Below, piece after piece: positions 17,592 through 25,789 of a stretch of DNA of 64,000 bases; position 1 is the first letter of the stretch, and each line of letters opens with the position of its first letter. The DNA is from CAWDVB01 sp963824105 (GTDB taxonomy: Bacteria; Actinomycetota; Actinomycetes; Propionibacteriales; Nocardioidaceae), in contig CAWGNN010000011.1 of NCBI GenBank assembly GCA_963824105.1, positions 124,001-188,000 of the forward strand. The letters run 5' to 3'. Under the pieces are notes generated by a model. The model saw only the letters and a program-made list of their open reading frames with translations, searched no databases and had not been told where the DNA came from. The position numbers and the translations under genes are program-made.

Positions 17592-18674
17592 TCAGCGGTC
17601 GGCAAGGATCTGACGAAGGTCATAACTCACCGGCTCCTCAAGCTGTTCATAGCCACAGCTCGAAGCGTCACGGTCCGGACGCCATCGCTTGAACTGGGTG
17701 GTGTGCCGGAAGCGGGTGCCCTCCATGTGGTCGTAGCCGACTTCCACAACGCGGTCGGGCCGCAGGGGGACGAAGGACAGGTCCTTCCCGCCGCTCCACC
17801 GGCTCACTCCTCGGGGGAGCCGGTCGCCGGACGAGCCCTCCTGCCAGGAGGCCCACGGGTGTGACGCGATGTCGGTGACCCAGGGCTGTAGCTCCTCGAC
17901 GAGCTCGGCGCGGCGCGCGACTGTGAAGCTGGCGCAGACGCCGACGTGGTGCAGGTGCGCGTTGGCGTCGTAGAGGCCGAGCAGCAGCGACCCCAGGAGG
18001 GGCTGCTCGGGGGTCGAGGTCTTGTGCAGCCGGTATCCCGCCACGACACAGTCGGCGGTCCGGGCGTGCTTGACCTTGATCATGGTCCGGCCGTTCTGCA
18101 CATACGGATCGGCGAGCGGCTTGGCCATGACTCCGTCGAGCCCGGCCCCCTCGAACTTCTCGAACCACCGAGCGGCTTCCTCAGGGTCGGTGGTGACCGG
18201 GGTGAGGTGGATCGGGGGACGCGCCTGCTCGAGTGCCCGCTCCAGCAGGGCCCTGCGATGGGCGAGCGGGGTGGCGGAGGCATCCTCATCGCCGAGCGCG
18301 AGCAGGTCGAAGGCGACGTACGACGCGGGCTGGGACTCGGCCAGCATCCGCACGCGAGACTCGGCTGGGTGGATGCGGTCCTGCAGCCGGTCGAACTCCA
18401 GTCGCTCACCGATCGCCACGACCAGCTCGCCATCGAGGACGCACCGCTCGGGCAGCGAGCCCCGCAGCGCCTCGACGACATCGGGGAAGTAGCGGGTCAG
18501 CGGCTTGGTGTTGCGGCTGGTCAGCTCGATCTCGTCCCCGTCCCGGAACACAATGCATCGGAACCCGTCCCACTTCGGTTCTAGTTGGACGTCGGGAAGC
18601 ATCGCGAGCGCCTTCTCGAGGGTTGTGGTCTTCGCCAGCATCGGACGGATGGGCGGCATCACCGGAAGGTCCAC
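17592..18674 (-). CDS. ATP-dependent DNA ligase (LigC-like), 5' end supplied by the integrated element
   Basis: A 360-residue ATP-dependent ligase. Motif I is EPKWDGFRC with the adenylated lysine; further motifs are LDGELVV, SYVAFDLLAL, GLDGVMAKPL and TMIKVKHARTADCVV, followed by an OB-fold domain. The GTG at 18674 (VDLPVMPPIRPM) is the start. Bases 18566-18575 (AAGTGGGACG on the coding strand) are the recombination core of the 15-kb element, so codons upstream of KWD come from the element and the rest is native. The displaced native 5' end is at 33824-33955. The joined gene is open and keeps all catalytic motifs. Confidence 0.9.
   Translation of the reverse strand: MDLPVMPPIRPMLAKTTTLEKALAMLPDVQLEPKWDGFRCIVFRDGDEIELTSRNTKPLTRYFPDVVEALRGSLPERCVLDGELVVAIGERLEFDRLQDRIHPAESRVRMLAESQPASYVAFDLLALGDEDASATPLAHRRALLERALEQARPPIHLTPVTTDPEEAARWFEKFEGAGLDGVMAKPLADPYVQNGRTMIKVKHARTADCVVAGYRLHKTSTPEQPLLGSLLLGLYDANAHLHHVGVCASFTVARRAELVEELQPWVTDIASHPWASWQEGSSGDRLPRGVSRWSGGKDLSFVPLRPDRVVEVGYDHMEGTRFRHTTQFKRWRPDRDASSCGYEQLEEPVSYDLRQILADR
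18566..18575. repeat. attL core of the ligase-integrated element
   Basis: The 10-bp CGTCCCACTT is identical at 33847-33856, in the same orientation. Similarity between the two sites continues to the right for about 110 bp because both are ligase 5' ends, but not to the left. This is the pattern expected for a serine-integrase crossover in the KWD codons of the ligase. Confidence 0.75.
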
Positions 18675-18824
18675 GTCACTCAGCCTAGAGGCGCAGTGAT
18701 GGTTCCGCGGAGCACGGCGGTGCGGATCGGGCACCGGCAGGCTCCACGTCGGGCTGGTCGCCGACGATGGTCCCGTCAGGCAGCCGAAGCCATCGCTGGG
18801 GGTGGTGATTTCGGCTCTGCCCAT

Positions 18825-18861
18825 TGACTCTCAAGTCAGACCGTGGCAATGATGAGAGTCA
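18825..18861. promoter_or_regulatory. Inverted repeat upstream of the biosynthetic operon
   Basis: TGACTCTC (18825-18832) and GAGAGTCA (18854-18861) form a perfect 8-bp inverted repeat with a 21-bp spacer, 40 bp before the first gene of the operon. A TTGACT hexamer overlaps the left arm (18824-18829) and could be a -35 box, but no convincing -10 box follows. It may be an operator; this is inference. Confidence 0.4.
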
Positions 18862-18903
18862 TATGGACCCGCGCGGTCTCGGGCGATGGGAGCGGGATGA
18901 GTG

Positions 18904-20022
18904 ATGGACGAACTCACTCAAAATCCGAAATACGGGGATTCCTCGAAGGTGCAGGCGAATCTGCGCGCGACGTACGAGTTCGTTCTCGAAATCGTCGGCG
19001 AGTCACGCAGCGAGATGCAATCCCTTCGCTCTGCGTACTTCGACGCACCCCCACCCCGGCAGGCTGCGGTTCTTAGGTCAACCGCATTCCGCGCTCTCGC
19101 GAACGAATGGTTGCGCGATCTGTCCAAAGCCACGGAGACGCCACCTGATTCCGCCGCGACCGATCTGCTGCGCGCGTCATTGGAGACCGTCACCGACGGC
19201 CGGCCCGAGGACCTGTCCCACGGGCTGACGTCCTTTGAAGCGATGGGGCCACCGTCACGAGACGCCCTTCGCGGAATGTGGACGGCTGAGATGAAGCCCG
19301 ACCTCGAGGCCGCCGCCGGACAACGAATCGAGTTGGCGGACGTTCCCGACGCAAGCGTCAACGACGCGATCCGGAACGCAATCCAAGGAATCGCCGCGAT
19401 CGACCCAGACCTCTGCGATTCGATAATGCCGCACGTCGACGTCGCATGCAGAATTGTGCGCGCGCCGAGCGACGAGCGTGATAAGCCGATGATGGAGAGC
19501 AGTTCTCATTACGCGCTTCCCGGAGCGATATTCCTGGCAGACCACGCCGCTGCCGGGGATCAAGCAATGTGCATGGAGGCGGTTCTCCACGAGAGCACGC
19601 ATCAAAAGTACTTCGACATTGTCGCCACCTACCAAGTCTTCCGAGACGGTTACAGCCCTACCACGTCCGCTCAGGTCACGGTGCCGTGGAACGCACACAG
19701 AGGACAGATACTTCGTGAGTGGGCGGCCGACCGAGTGCTCATCGCCCTCCACGTGTACGTTCACTTGGCTCGCCTCTTCGCGGCGAGTGTCGCCGCCAAT
19801 CCCGCGAGCGCAGACGAGGCCACCGCTGCCGCACGGCGCTGCCTTGAGAGGTCCATCTGGCTCAGCGACGCTGCGCGCGGGCCCTTGGCGGACGAATACA
19901 CGCAAGAGGGGCATCTTTTCCGCGACTGGACGCTCGATCGCGTCAACGAAGCCTGGCTTGAGTCGAACGATGCGCTTCCTGACATCAGTCGCCTGTCACG
20001 CGAGCTTCTGACAGTTCGATAA
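18904..20022 (+). CDS. HExxH-type putative peptide beta-hydroxylase
   Basis: A 372-residue protein with a HESTH motif at about residues 229-233 in EAVLHESTHQKYFDIV, and a downstream WAADRVLIALHVYVHLARLF helix. Fold and motif agree with the HExxH putative peptide-modification family found in RiPP clusters, some members of which are 2-oxoglutarate-dependent peptide beta-hydroxylases rather than proteases. There is no signal peptide, so it should act in the cytoplasm. The ATG at 18904 or GTG at 18901 is the start, behind a GGGAGCGGG ribosome site. It is the first gene of the operon and ends 32 bp before the PqqD-like gene. Confidence 0.72.
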   Translation: MDELTQNPKYGDSSKVQANLRATYEFVLEIVGESRSEMQSLRSAYFDAPPPRQAAVLRSTAFRALANEWLRDLSKATETPPDSAATDLLRASLETVTDGRPEDLSHGLTSFEAMGPPSRDALRGMWTAEMKPDLEAAAGQRIELADVPDASVNDAIRNAIQGIAAIDPDLCDSIMPHVDVACRIVRAPSDERDKPMMESSSHYALPGAIFLADHAAAGDQAMCMEAVLHESTHQKYFDIVATYQVFRDGYSPTTSAQVTVPWNAHRGQILREWAADRVLIALHVYVHLARLFAASVAANPASADEATAAARRCLERSIWLSDAARGPLADEYTQEGHLFRDWTLDRVNEAWLESNDALPDISRLSRELLTVR

Positions 20023-20054
20023 CCAATTAGTCCACGATGACGGGAGGACTCGAC

Positions 20055-20357
20055 GTGGCTCAAACCGAAGCAATGCCGAGTACGTACGCACTCAATCCGA
20101 AAAGCAGAATCCGAGAAATGCCCGAGTGGGCCGGTGCTCTGGTCTACGCGCCGCCGTCACCCAAGCTGTACTACCTGAACCCCACAGCGCGGGCGGTGCT
20201 TGAAATAAGCATCGGCCAGACCCGCGACGTGATCAAAGAAGAGTTTCGGTCATTCGCCAGCGCAGTGGCCTCGGCCGACGAAGCGGATCAGGTGCTTGAG
20301 GACACCCTGCACAACCTTGAGGAGAACGGCATTCTGCAGATGACATCCACCGAATGA
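20055..20357 (+). CDS. PqqD-like RiPP recognition element protein
   Basis: A 100-residue protein resembling PqqD: YALNPKSRIREMPEW, LYYLNPTARAVLEI and a helical half ending in TLHNLEENGILQM. Such stand-alone proteins bind the leader peptide and present it to a radical SAM enzyme. The GTG at 20055 (VAQTEAMPS) is preferred over the ATG at 20037, because GGGAGG at 20042-20047 is a proper ribosome site 7 bp before that GTG and would otherwise be coding. It lies immediately before the candidate precursor. Confidence 0.8.
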   Translation: MAQTEAMPSTYALNPKSRIREMPEWAGALVYAPPSPKLYYLNPTARAVLEISIGQTRDVIKEEFRSFASAVASADEADQVLEDTLHNLEENGILQMTSTE

Positions 20358-20387
20358 ACCGTAGATGAAGTAAGGGGGTGAGATGAG

Positions 20388-20567
20388 ATGCCCAAGAACG
20401 AGGAGTTGCTGGGACAGCTGAAACGCATGACGGAGGCGACCGGCTCCTTGGAGCCGGGACTGGTACATGAGTGCCAGCCGCACTTCCGTTCTCCGGCGCA
20501 GTACACGTTCAGTCCTGCGCTGGTCGCGAAGATGGCTGAGCAGCGCTCAGCCATCGAGGAACCGTAA
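20388..20567 (+). CDS. Candidate RiPP precursor peptide, 59 residues
   Basis: The ATG at 20388 has an AAGGGGGTGA ribosome site just upstream. The peptide starts with a hydrophilic, helix-prone part (PKNEELLGQLKRMTEATGSL) that would suit a leader, followed by EPGLVHECQPHFR and then SPAQYTFSPALVAKM and an EQRSAIEEP end. The central part is rich in residues often modified in RiPPs (His, Cys, Pro, Phe, Tyr, Ser). It lies between the PqqD-like and radical SAM genes, the usual place for a precursor, and is followed by a stable hairpin. No family match is known to me; the leader/core boundary is not visible. Confidence 0.68.
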   Translation: MPKNEELLGQLKRMTEATGSLEPGLVHECQPHFRSPAQYTFSPALVAKMAEQRSAIEEP

Positions 20568-20604
20568 AGGTTGACGCTTCTCCCACCAGTGGAGAGGCCC
20601 AACC

Positions 20605-20640
20605 CTGGTGAGGGGCCGGGGCTGCCAGGTCCCTCACCAG
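20605..20640 (+). terminator. Hairpin after the candidate precursor (attenuator-like)
   Basis: CTGGTGAGGG (20605-20614) pairs perfectly with CCCTCACCAG (20631-20640); with a G-T pair and two more pairs the stem reaches 13 bp. No T-run follows. Such partial terminators after a precursor gene raise precursor mRNA relative to the maturation genes in many RiPP operons. Confidence 0.6.
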
Positions 20641-20672
20641 CCACCCGCTTGAAAGGTCGTGGAGGTCCGACC

Positions 20673-21692
20673 GTGGCTCACCCCAGACTCTTCTTGAACA
20701 CACCAGTGAAGTCGTACATTCAGGTCACGAACGTCTGCGACCTCAATTGTCAGCAGTGTTACACGAACTGCAGCAAGGAAGCACCCACCGACGAATTGAC
20801 GCTCGACGAGTGGAAGCAAGTCCTCACCCAAATGAGTACCGATGGTGTCATCAACATCAACATCGAGGGCGGGGAACCGCTGTGCCGTGGCGATCTCGAC
20901 GACTTCCTGCGCTTCGCCACATCGAAGTTCTGGGTGTGGCTGCGTACTCATGCGCATCTGATTACGCCGAAGCGCGCCGAGGAACTGGCGAAATTGGGCA
21001 TCGGGCGAGTCATCGTTGACCTGTTCGCGCCCCACGCGGAGCTGAACGACGAGCTAGCCGGTGTGCCGGGCACCTACGAGCGCACGATCGAAGGCGTGAA
21101 GAACCTCAGGGCATACGACGTACCTGTGGCTCTAGCGTGCATCCTGAACCGCAAGGTCCTTCCGCGCCTGCAGGACTACCTCGATCTGGGAGCAGAACTA
21201 GGCGCGGTTGAGGTGGCATTCCTGCGGTTCTACCCAATCGGCAGGGCGCTGGAGAACTGGGGCGACCTCGCGCCCACTCTGCCAGAAATCATGACCGCTG
21301 TTGACTCTGTCGTCGTCCCTGACGGTGTCCGGTTCATGGAGGGCTTCCACCCCTACGACTCGAACTGCTGCTTCGAAAATGCGGGAGTAACCTCCACGGG
21401 CCGATCCATCGGATGCCCCTACCTCAGGGACCTTGTGGACTTCGGCAACGTACGGGATAGGACGCTACTTGACACGTGGCAGGACGCGCACTACACCGAG
21501 ATCCGGACCGCGGAGGTAGAAGGCGCGTGCGACGACTGCGCCGGCACCCAGGTCGGGAGCCCGGGCGGATGCAGATCCGCAGCGTTCATGTTCAAGGGCT
21601 CATGGGATGCCTCCGACCCCTTCTGTGTGAACATGAGCGAGGGAGTCGACGTCTCGAAACCCCCGACGTACCTGCCCCTGACAACGCCATGA
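20673..21692 (+). CDS. Radical SAM/SPASM peptide maturase
   Basis: A 339-residue radical SAM enzyme. The cluster-binding CX3CX2C motif is CDLNCQQC at residues 22-29, and the SAM-binding motif is NIEGGEPLCRGD. The C-terminal half has a SPASM-type arrangement of cysteines: IGCPYLRD, CDDCAG, GGCRSAAF and DPFCVN, expected to hold auxiliary 4Fe-4S clusters. The GTG at 20673 follows a GGAGG site (20661-20665); the ATG at 20571 would read through the hairpin. The stop overlaps the start of the dioxygenase gene (ATGA). The likely substrate is the peptide encoded at 20388. Confidence 0.88.
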   Translation: MAHPRLFLNTPVKSYIQVTNVCDLNCQQCYTNCSKEAPTDELTLDEWKQVLTQMSTDGVININIEGGEPLCRGDLDDFLRFATSKFWVWLRTHAHLITPKRAEELAKLGIGRVIVDLFAPHAELNDELAGVPGTYERTIEGVKNLRAYDVPVALACILNRKVLPRLQDYLDLGAELGAVEVAFLRFYPIGRALENWGDLAPTLPEIMTAVDSVVVPDGVRFMEGFHPYDSNCCFENAGVTSTGRSIGCPYLRDLVDFGNVRDRTLLDTWQDAHYTEIRTAEVEGACDDCAGTQVGSPGGCRSAAFMFKGSWDASDPFCVNMSEGVDVSKPPTYLPLTTP

Positions 21693-22390
21693 CGGCACCC
21701 CTGCAAGCCAGCGCCGCTGAAGAACTCTCCACAGAGGGATTCGCGACATTCGGGCGCGTCCTCAGCCGCAGCGAGACAGAAACATTTCGAAGCGAGGTGC
21801 GGGAGCTCGTGTCCGCCGGCTCTCTGCCGGAGGGCGTAACACGACAAGACGACGGCCGGACCGAAGATGGGTCCGCAACTTTTCACACGATGTTCGGGGC
21901 GTGCCAGGCCCTGCATCCTGATCTTGTCGAGAGACTGGTGAGCGACGCTGTGGCGCTGCTCGGTGGGTCAACTCGACTTCTGAGCGACGAGCTTTTCGTC
22001 AAGCCCGCTGTCGTTGGGGCCGCCCTCAGTTGGCACCAGGACTGGCCCGTTTACCCAGACCTGCAAGCTCAATACCTGACGTTCTGGGTAGCCCTGAGCG
22101 ACGTCGACAGCACTCGAGGTGCGCTTCAGTTTGTCCCGGGAAGCCACCGGCAGGGTCGCTTCCTGCCCGGAGAGTTCCGCAACGGTGTCGTTCCGGATCC
22201 TCGTCTGCTTGCGCTCGAAGACTCGCTGTCACCACTTCCCGAGGTTCGGGAGGAGGACGCTGTCGACGCCGCACCTCTATCCGCTGGAGAAGCGTCGGTG
22301 CACCACTGCCATACCTGGCATCGGTCCCACCCAAATCGTTCAGGGGTGGATCGTGCTGCGGCAGTAGTCCGCGTGGTGTTAGCCGATTGA
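21689..22390 (+). CDS. Phytanoyl-CoA dioxygenase-family (PhyH) oxygenase
   Basis: A 233-residue Fe(II)/2-oxoglutarate oxygenase. The iron-binding HxD is in SWHQDWPVYP, the distal histidine is probably in HCHTWHRSHPN, and the 2-oxoglutarate-binding arginine follows a few residues later. ALQFVPGSHRQG is typical of PhyH proteins. ATGA overlap with the radical SAM gene indicates coupling. Probable role: hydroxylation of the peptide or of a tailoring intermediate; a hydroxyl could then be methylated by the TylF-like enzyme. Confidence 0.85.
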   Translation: MTAPLQASAAEELSTEGFATFGRVLSRSETETFRSEVRELVSAGSLPEGVTRQDDGRTEDGSATFHTMFGACQALHPDLVERLVSDAVALLGGSTRLLSDELFVKPAVVGAALSWHQDWPVYPDLQAQYLTFWVALSDVDSTRGALQFVPGSHRQGRFLPGEFRNGVVPDPRLLALEDSLSPLPEVREEDAVDAAPLSAGEASVHHCHTWHRSHPNRSGVDRAAAVVRVVLAD

Positions 22391-22396
22391 AGGGGG

Positions 22397-22900
22397 GTGG
22401 TCCCGTTGGATGCGCAGGAGACGCTCGGCTCCCAGGAGCCGACCTTCCTCCCGCTCAAGTCGGAGGACGGTCCACTTCTTCAGGCTCTCTACGACAGAAC
22501 GCCGCGACTGGAGGATCTCTTCGAGACGGTCGGAGCCGCTGACGCGCAGAGCACCTACATGGCGTTGCCGGAGGGCCTGTCCTTCGACGACAAGTACCTT
22601 GTTGGAGCATGGGTCGACGGTGAGCTGGCCGGCGCCGCTGACGTGATCACCTCGTACCCCACTCCTGAGAATGCGACTTGCGGCCTCCTGCTCGTCGACA
22701 TTGGCCAACGCGGTAAGGGGGTGGGCTCCGCGCTTCTCGCTCATGTGGAGGAAGTGGTTCGCCAACGAGGCGCCAGAACGTTGACGATGCTGGTCCGGGG
22801 CCGGAATCTCCCGGGCGGCGAATTCTTGAGTCGTCGACGCTACGCACCGCTCGACGACAACCTTGGACGGGCCATCCTCTATCGCAAGCCGTTGGTCTAG
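22397..22900 (+). CDS. GNAT-family N-acetyltransferase
   Basis: A 167-residue acetyltransferase. Motif A for acetyl-CoA is VDIGQRGKGVGSALLAHVEE; the C-terminal strand-helix includes LTMLVRGRN and EFLSRRRYAP. The GTG at 22397 lies behind an AAGGGGG site; the TTG at 22406 is an alternative. It overlaps the SDR gene by one base (TAGTGA region). In this setting it may acylate the N-terminus of the matured peptide or give self-protection. Confidence 0.82.
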   Translation: MVPLDAQETLGSQEPTFLPLKSEDGPLLQALYDRTPRLEDLFETVGAADAQSTYMALPEGLSFDDKYLVGAWVDGELAGAADVITSYPTPENATCGLLLVDIGQRGKGVGSALLAHVEEVVRQRGARTLTMLVRGRNLPGGEFLSRRRYAPLDDNLGRAILYRKPLV

Positions 22901-23700
22901 TGACACAAAAGGTCGTTGTAGCCGGAGCTACGGGGTTCATCGGGGGACACGTCGCAAAGACGCTCGTTCGCGCCGGGCTAGACGCGTTCGCCCTTGGAAG
23001 GACCACAAACCTCAGCGTCTGTCGGCGTGATCGCGGCAGCGCGTGCGCGGTCATTGATTGCGCGGGGCTGGACCCAGATCATGTGAGAGCACTCAAGACC
23101 GCATTCCCGAACAGTCGCTACGTGCTCGTGTCGAGTGCAGGGGTCTACCGTGCCCTCGAAGAACCCTCCGCCATCGTGGACGAAGGTTGCGAGGTGGCTC
23201 CTCTCGGGACGCGAACCGACTACATCGACAAGAAGCTTCGCTGTGAAGAGCTCATCATGGAAAACGACGCCGTGGTTGTTCGTCCTGTCGACGTAGTGGG
23301 GCCGCGTGACCCGCACGATCGAATCCAGTATTGGGCCACGCTCGGTCGCGAAGACAGCAACGGGGTGGCCTTCTGCGAGCCGACTCGACGAATCGAGTTT
23401 GTTGATGTCCGTGACCTGGCGACGCTGTTGGTGATGTGCGCCACGAACACGGACAGACCCACCTCCATAGTCAACGCTCGGGGTCCCAGCCTGACTGCGG
23501 AAGCTCTGGCGTCTGCGGCAGGACCGACCTCCGCACGCGAACGGGTGCGTTTCGTGGGAGTGCCCCCGAGCGGCGATCTTCTCCCGCCCCTTGTCTATGA
23601 GCGAGAGCTTTGTTCGATTTCGAACGAGCGCGCGCTGCAACTGGGGATGTCGTTTCGATCGACGGAAGCGACGATTAGAGAGTGCCGGGAGCGAGCATGA
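22900..23700 (+). CDS. NAD(P)-dependent epimerase/SDR-family protein
   Basis: A 266-residue extended SDR. The nucleotide motif GATGFIGGH is at residues 9-17, YVLVSSAGVYR gives the serine region, and YIDKK matches the catalytic YxxxK. VRPVDVVGPRDPHDR and VDVRDLATLLV fit the epimerase/dehydratase branch. The start overlaps the GNAT stop and the end overlaps the methyltransferase start (ATGA). Probable role: oxidation or reduction of a hydroxyl or carbonyl in the product; the substrate cannot be told. Confidence 0.82.
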   Translation: MTQKVVVAGATGFIGGHVAKTLVRAGLDAFALGRTTNLSVCRRDRGSACAVIDCAGLDPDHVRALKTAFPNSRYVLVSSAGVYRALEEPSAIVDEGCEVAPLGTRTDYIDKKLRCEELIMENDAVVVRPVDVVGPRDPHDRIQYWATLGREDSNGVAFCEPTRRIEFVDVRDLATLLVMCATNTDRPTSIVNARGPSLTAEALASAAGPTSARERVRFVGVPPSGDLLPPLVYERELCSISNERALQLGMSFRSTEATIRECRERA

Positions 23701-24560
23701 GCGAGTACACGGCTCCTCCAAGTGGAGAGATCACTCTTGTAGGGACCGGGATGAGCGCGATTGGTCATCTCAATGCTGAGGTCCGCGATGCTCTGGTGCA
23801 AGCCGATGTGGTTCTCTACGGGGTCGCCGACCCAGCGACGGAGGAGTGGCTCCGGAGGAACACCCGTCGCCCGATGTCGCTCGTGTCCGACTATGAACCG
23901 GCGACTTCTAGGCTGCTTGCCTACCGAAGAATGGTCGATCGCATCATCGATGAGGCACGTGCCGGCGCTCGTGTGTGTGTAGCGCTCTACGGTCACCCCT
24001 CCGTCTTCGTCTTCCCTACTCAGATGGTCCTCGCCGACGCGCGCAGGGCCCGGATTCCTGCGCACGTTCTTCCAAACATCAGCTCATTGGACTGCCTCTT
24101 CGCGGACCTGGGCGTTGACCCGGGAACGACGGGCCTGCAGATTCACGACGCGACAACGTTCCTGGTCATGAGGCCGGACATTGATCCGCGCGTCCCCTTG
24201 ATCCTGTGCCAAGTGGAAGTGCTTGGACGTGCCGACTACGACGATCGGTCAAACCATCCGCAGAACCTGCGTCTCCTCCAAGACGCGCTGCTCGAGCGTT
24301 ATCCCCATGATCACCCTGTAGTTGGGTACGACCGTTCGTTCTTTGGAGACGCCCCTGCCACCAACGAGGTCCGATTGGACGAGCTGTTGGACATTGGGGA
24401 GTTCATGACTCTCTACGTTGGCGGGGTCGGGCTGCTCGAGCCGGACATGGTCCTGATGGATCGACTTGGGCTTGACCGCGCCCTCGAAGGACCTCAAACG
24501 ATGCATCTGTTCGAGCTCCACGAGGCGGCCAGTGCTCCGCCGTCGGAGGCAGGCGGATGA
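23697..24560 (+). CDS. Borosin-type (tetrapyrrole-methylase fold) peptide N-methyltransferase, stand-alone
   Basis: A 287-residue SAM methyltransferase with the tetrapyrrole-methylase fold. Its motifs match borosin backbone N-methyltransferases rather than heme or cobalamin enzymes: LVGTGMSAIGHLNAEV, SRLLAYRRMVDRIIDEAR, VCVALYGHPSVFVFP, LPNISSLDCLFADLGVDP and LQIHDATTFLVM. In fused borosins the substrate is a C-terminal extension; here the protein ends after the catalytic domain, so the substrate must be supplied in trans (split borosin type). ATG at 23697 overlaps the SDR stop; its own stop overlaps the MFS start. Confidence 0.82.
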   Translation: MSEYTAPPSGEITLVGTGMSAIGHLNAEVRDALVQADVVLYGVADPATEEWLRRNTRRPMSLVSDYEPATSRLLAYRRMVDRIIDEARAGARVCVALYGHPSVFVFPTQMVLADARRARIPAHVLPNISSLDCLFADLGVDPGTTGLQIHDATTFLVMRPDIDPRVPLILCQVEVLGRADYDDRSNHPQNLRLLQDALLERYPHDHPVVGYDRSFFGDAPATNEVRLDELLDIGEFMTLYVGGVGLLEPDMVLMDRLGLDRALEGPQTMHLFELHEAASAPPSEAGG

Positions 24561-25789
24561 GCAGCAGGTTTTTGGCCTTGCGGCATTCGCAGTTCCGACG
24601 GCTCTGGATCGGCCAATCCCTGTCTGCTCTTGGCGATGGCCTTGTACCGGTTGTCGTCGCCCTGGCCGCCATCGACATGGGCGCGTCAGCTCGAGGGGTG
24701 GGTTTCGTGCTGGCCTGCAGCACGCTCCCTCGGGTTGTCCTCATGCCCGTGGGCGGACTCGTCGCGGACCGATACCCGCGTCGCGCCGTTATGATCGCTG
24801 CCGACGCGATCAGACTTGCTTGTCAAGTTGCCATCGCTGCGCTGCTCCTCGCCGATATCGAAAATCTCGGTCTACTTGCCGCGCTTTGCTTCGCGTTCTC
24901 GCTCGGAGTGGCGATCTTCAGGCCTGCCTATACCGCGCTCATACCCGACACAACCGGTGGCCAGGATCTCGAGTCAGCCAACGGACTGGTCTCCATTAGC
25001 GTGAACGTTGGCTATGTCGCAGGACCAGCACTCGCCGGCATCATCCTCATCTTCGGCGACATCGCGTTGGCATTCTCTATCGATGCGCTTACTTTCGCCT
25101 TGTCCATCGCGACGCTCGTCGGCCTCCACGAACACTTTTCGGGATACCACGAGATCTCGTTGCGCGAACAGGTGGTCGCAGGCTGGGCCCTCATGATTGA
25201 GAAGACCTGGCTCCTGAGAGGTACAGCGGCCTTCGGCGCGTTCAACTTTGCCTTCGCCGCATCCCTAGTTCTCGCGCCGGTCATTGCTACCGATCGTCTC
25301 GGCGGGGCCGAGGCGTGGAGCGCGATCTGCGTGGCCGCGGGCATCGGGGCGGTCGCAGGGGGCATTGGGGCCGCGAGCTTCAGGGCCACACGGCCAGTGG
25401 TCAGGGCGATGGCGCTTCTGCCAGCGTTTGCTGCAGAGCCCATCGCCTTAGCCACAACGACCAGCCTCGTATTCGTGTGCCTGGGCGCCGCGCTCTCGTT
25501 CGCTGGCATCTCCGCGAGCGGCGTGTACTGGGCGGTCGCGCTGCACTCGCAGTTGCCTGAGCGCCAGCTGGCCCTGGCCAGCGCGATGAATCAGTTCGGC
25601 GCGCTAAGCCTCACTCCGATTGCCTACGTGGGTGCAGGCTGGCTGGCTGAAGCGGTGGGCGACGTAGCCGTCTTGTGGTGGACTGCCGCGATCGGCTGCG
25701 CCGCTCCGCTGCTGGCGGTTCGGTCGGCCGCGATGGTGCGCCTGCCAGACGCCGCGCCGGAGGCGGATCGCGATCGGAGCCGAACGTGA
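24557..25789 (+). CDS. MFS exporter
   Basis: A 410-residue major facilitator protein with about twelve transmembrane segments. The N-terminal RLWIGQSLSALGDGLVPV and LVADRYPRRAVMI (motif A loop) resemble EntS/MFS_3-type exporters of siderophores and antibiotics. It is linked by ATGA overlap to the methyltransferase and by GTGA overlap to the TylF-like gene. It probably exports the mature product and may confer immunity. Confidence 0.88.
   Translation: MSSRFLALRHSQFRRLWIGQSLSALGDGLVPVVVALAAIDMGASARGVGFVLACSTLPRVVLMPVGGLVADRYPRRAVMIAADAIRLACQVAIAALLLADIENLGLLAALCFAFSLGVAIFRPAYTALIPDTTGGQDLESANGLVSISVNVGYVAGPALAGIILIFGDIALAFSIDALTFALSIATLVGLHEHFSGYHEISLREQVVAGWALMIEKTWLLRGTAAFGAFNFAFAASLVLAPVIATDRLGGAEAWSAICVAAGIGAVAGGIGAASFRATRPVVRAMALLPAFAAEPIALATTTSLVFVCLGAALSFAGISASGVYWAVALHSQLPERQLALASAMNQFGALSLTPIAYVGAGWLAEAVGDVAVLWWTAAIGCAAPLLAVRSAAMVRLPDAAPEADRDRSRT

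Noticed and set aside
19561..19620. Metalloprotease reading of the HESTH motif
   Set aside because: Possible in principle, but operon context and lack of export signal fit the HExxH peptide-modification family better; kept as an alternative only.
23697..24560. Cobalamin or siroheme methyltransferase
   Set aside because: The fold is shared, but the YGHPSVF and DCLFADLGVDP segments are those of borosin enzymes, and no tetrapyrrole genes are in the element.
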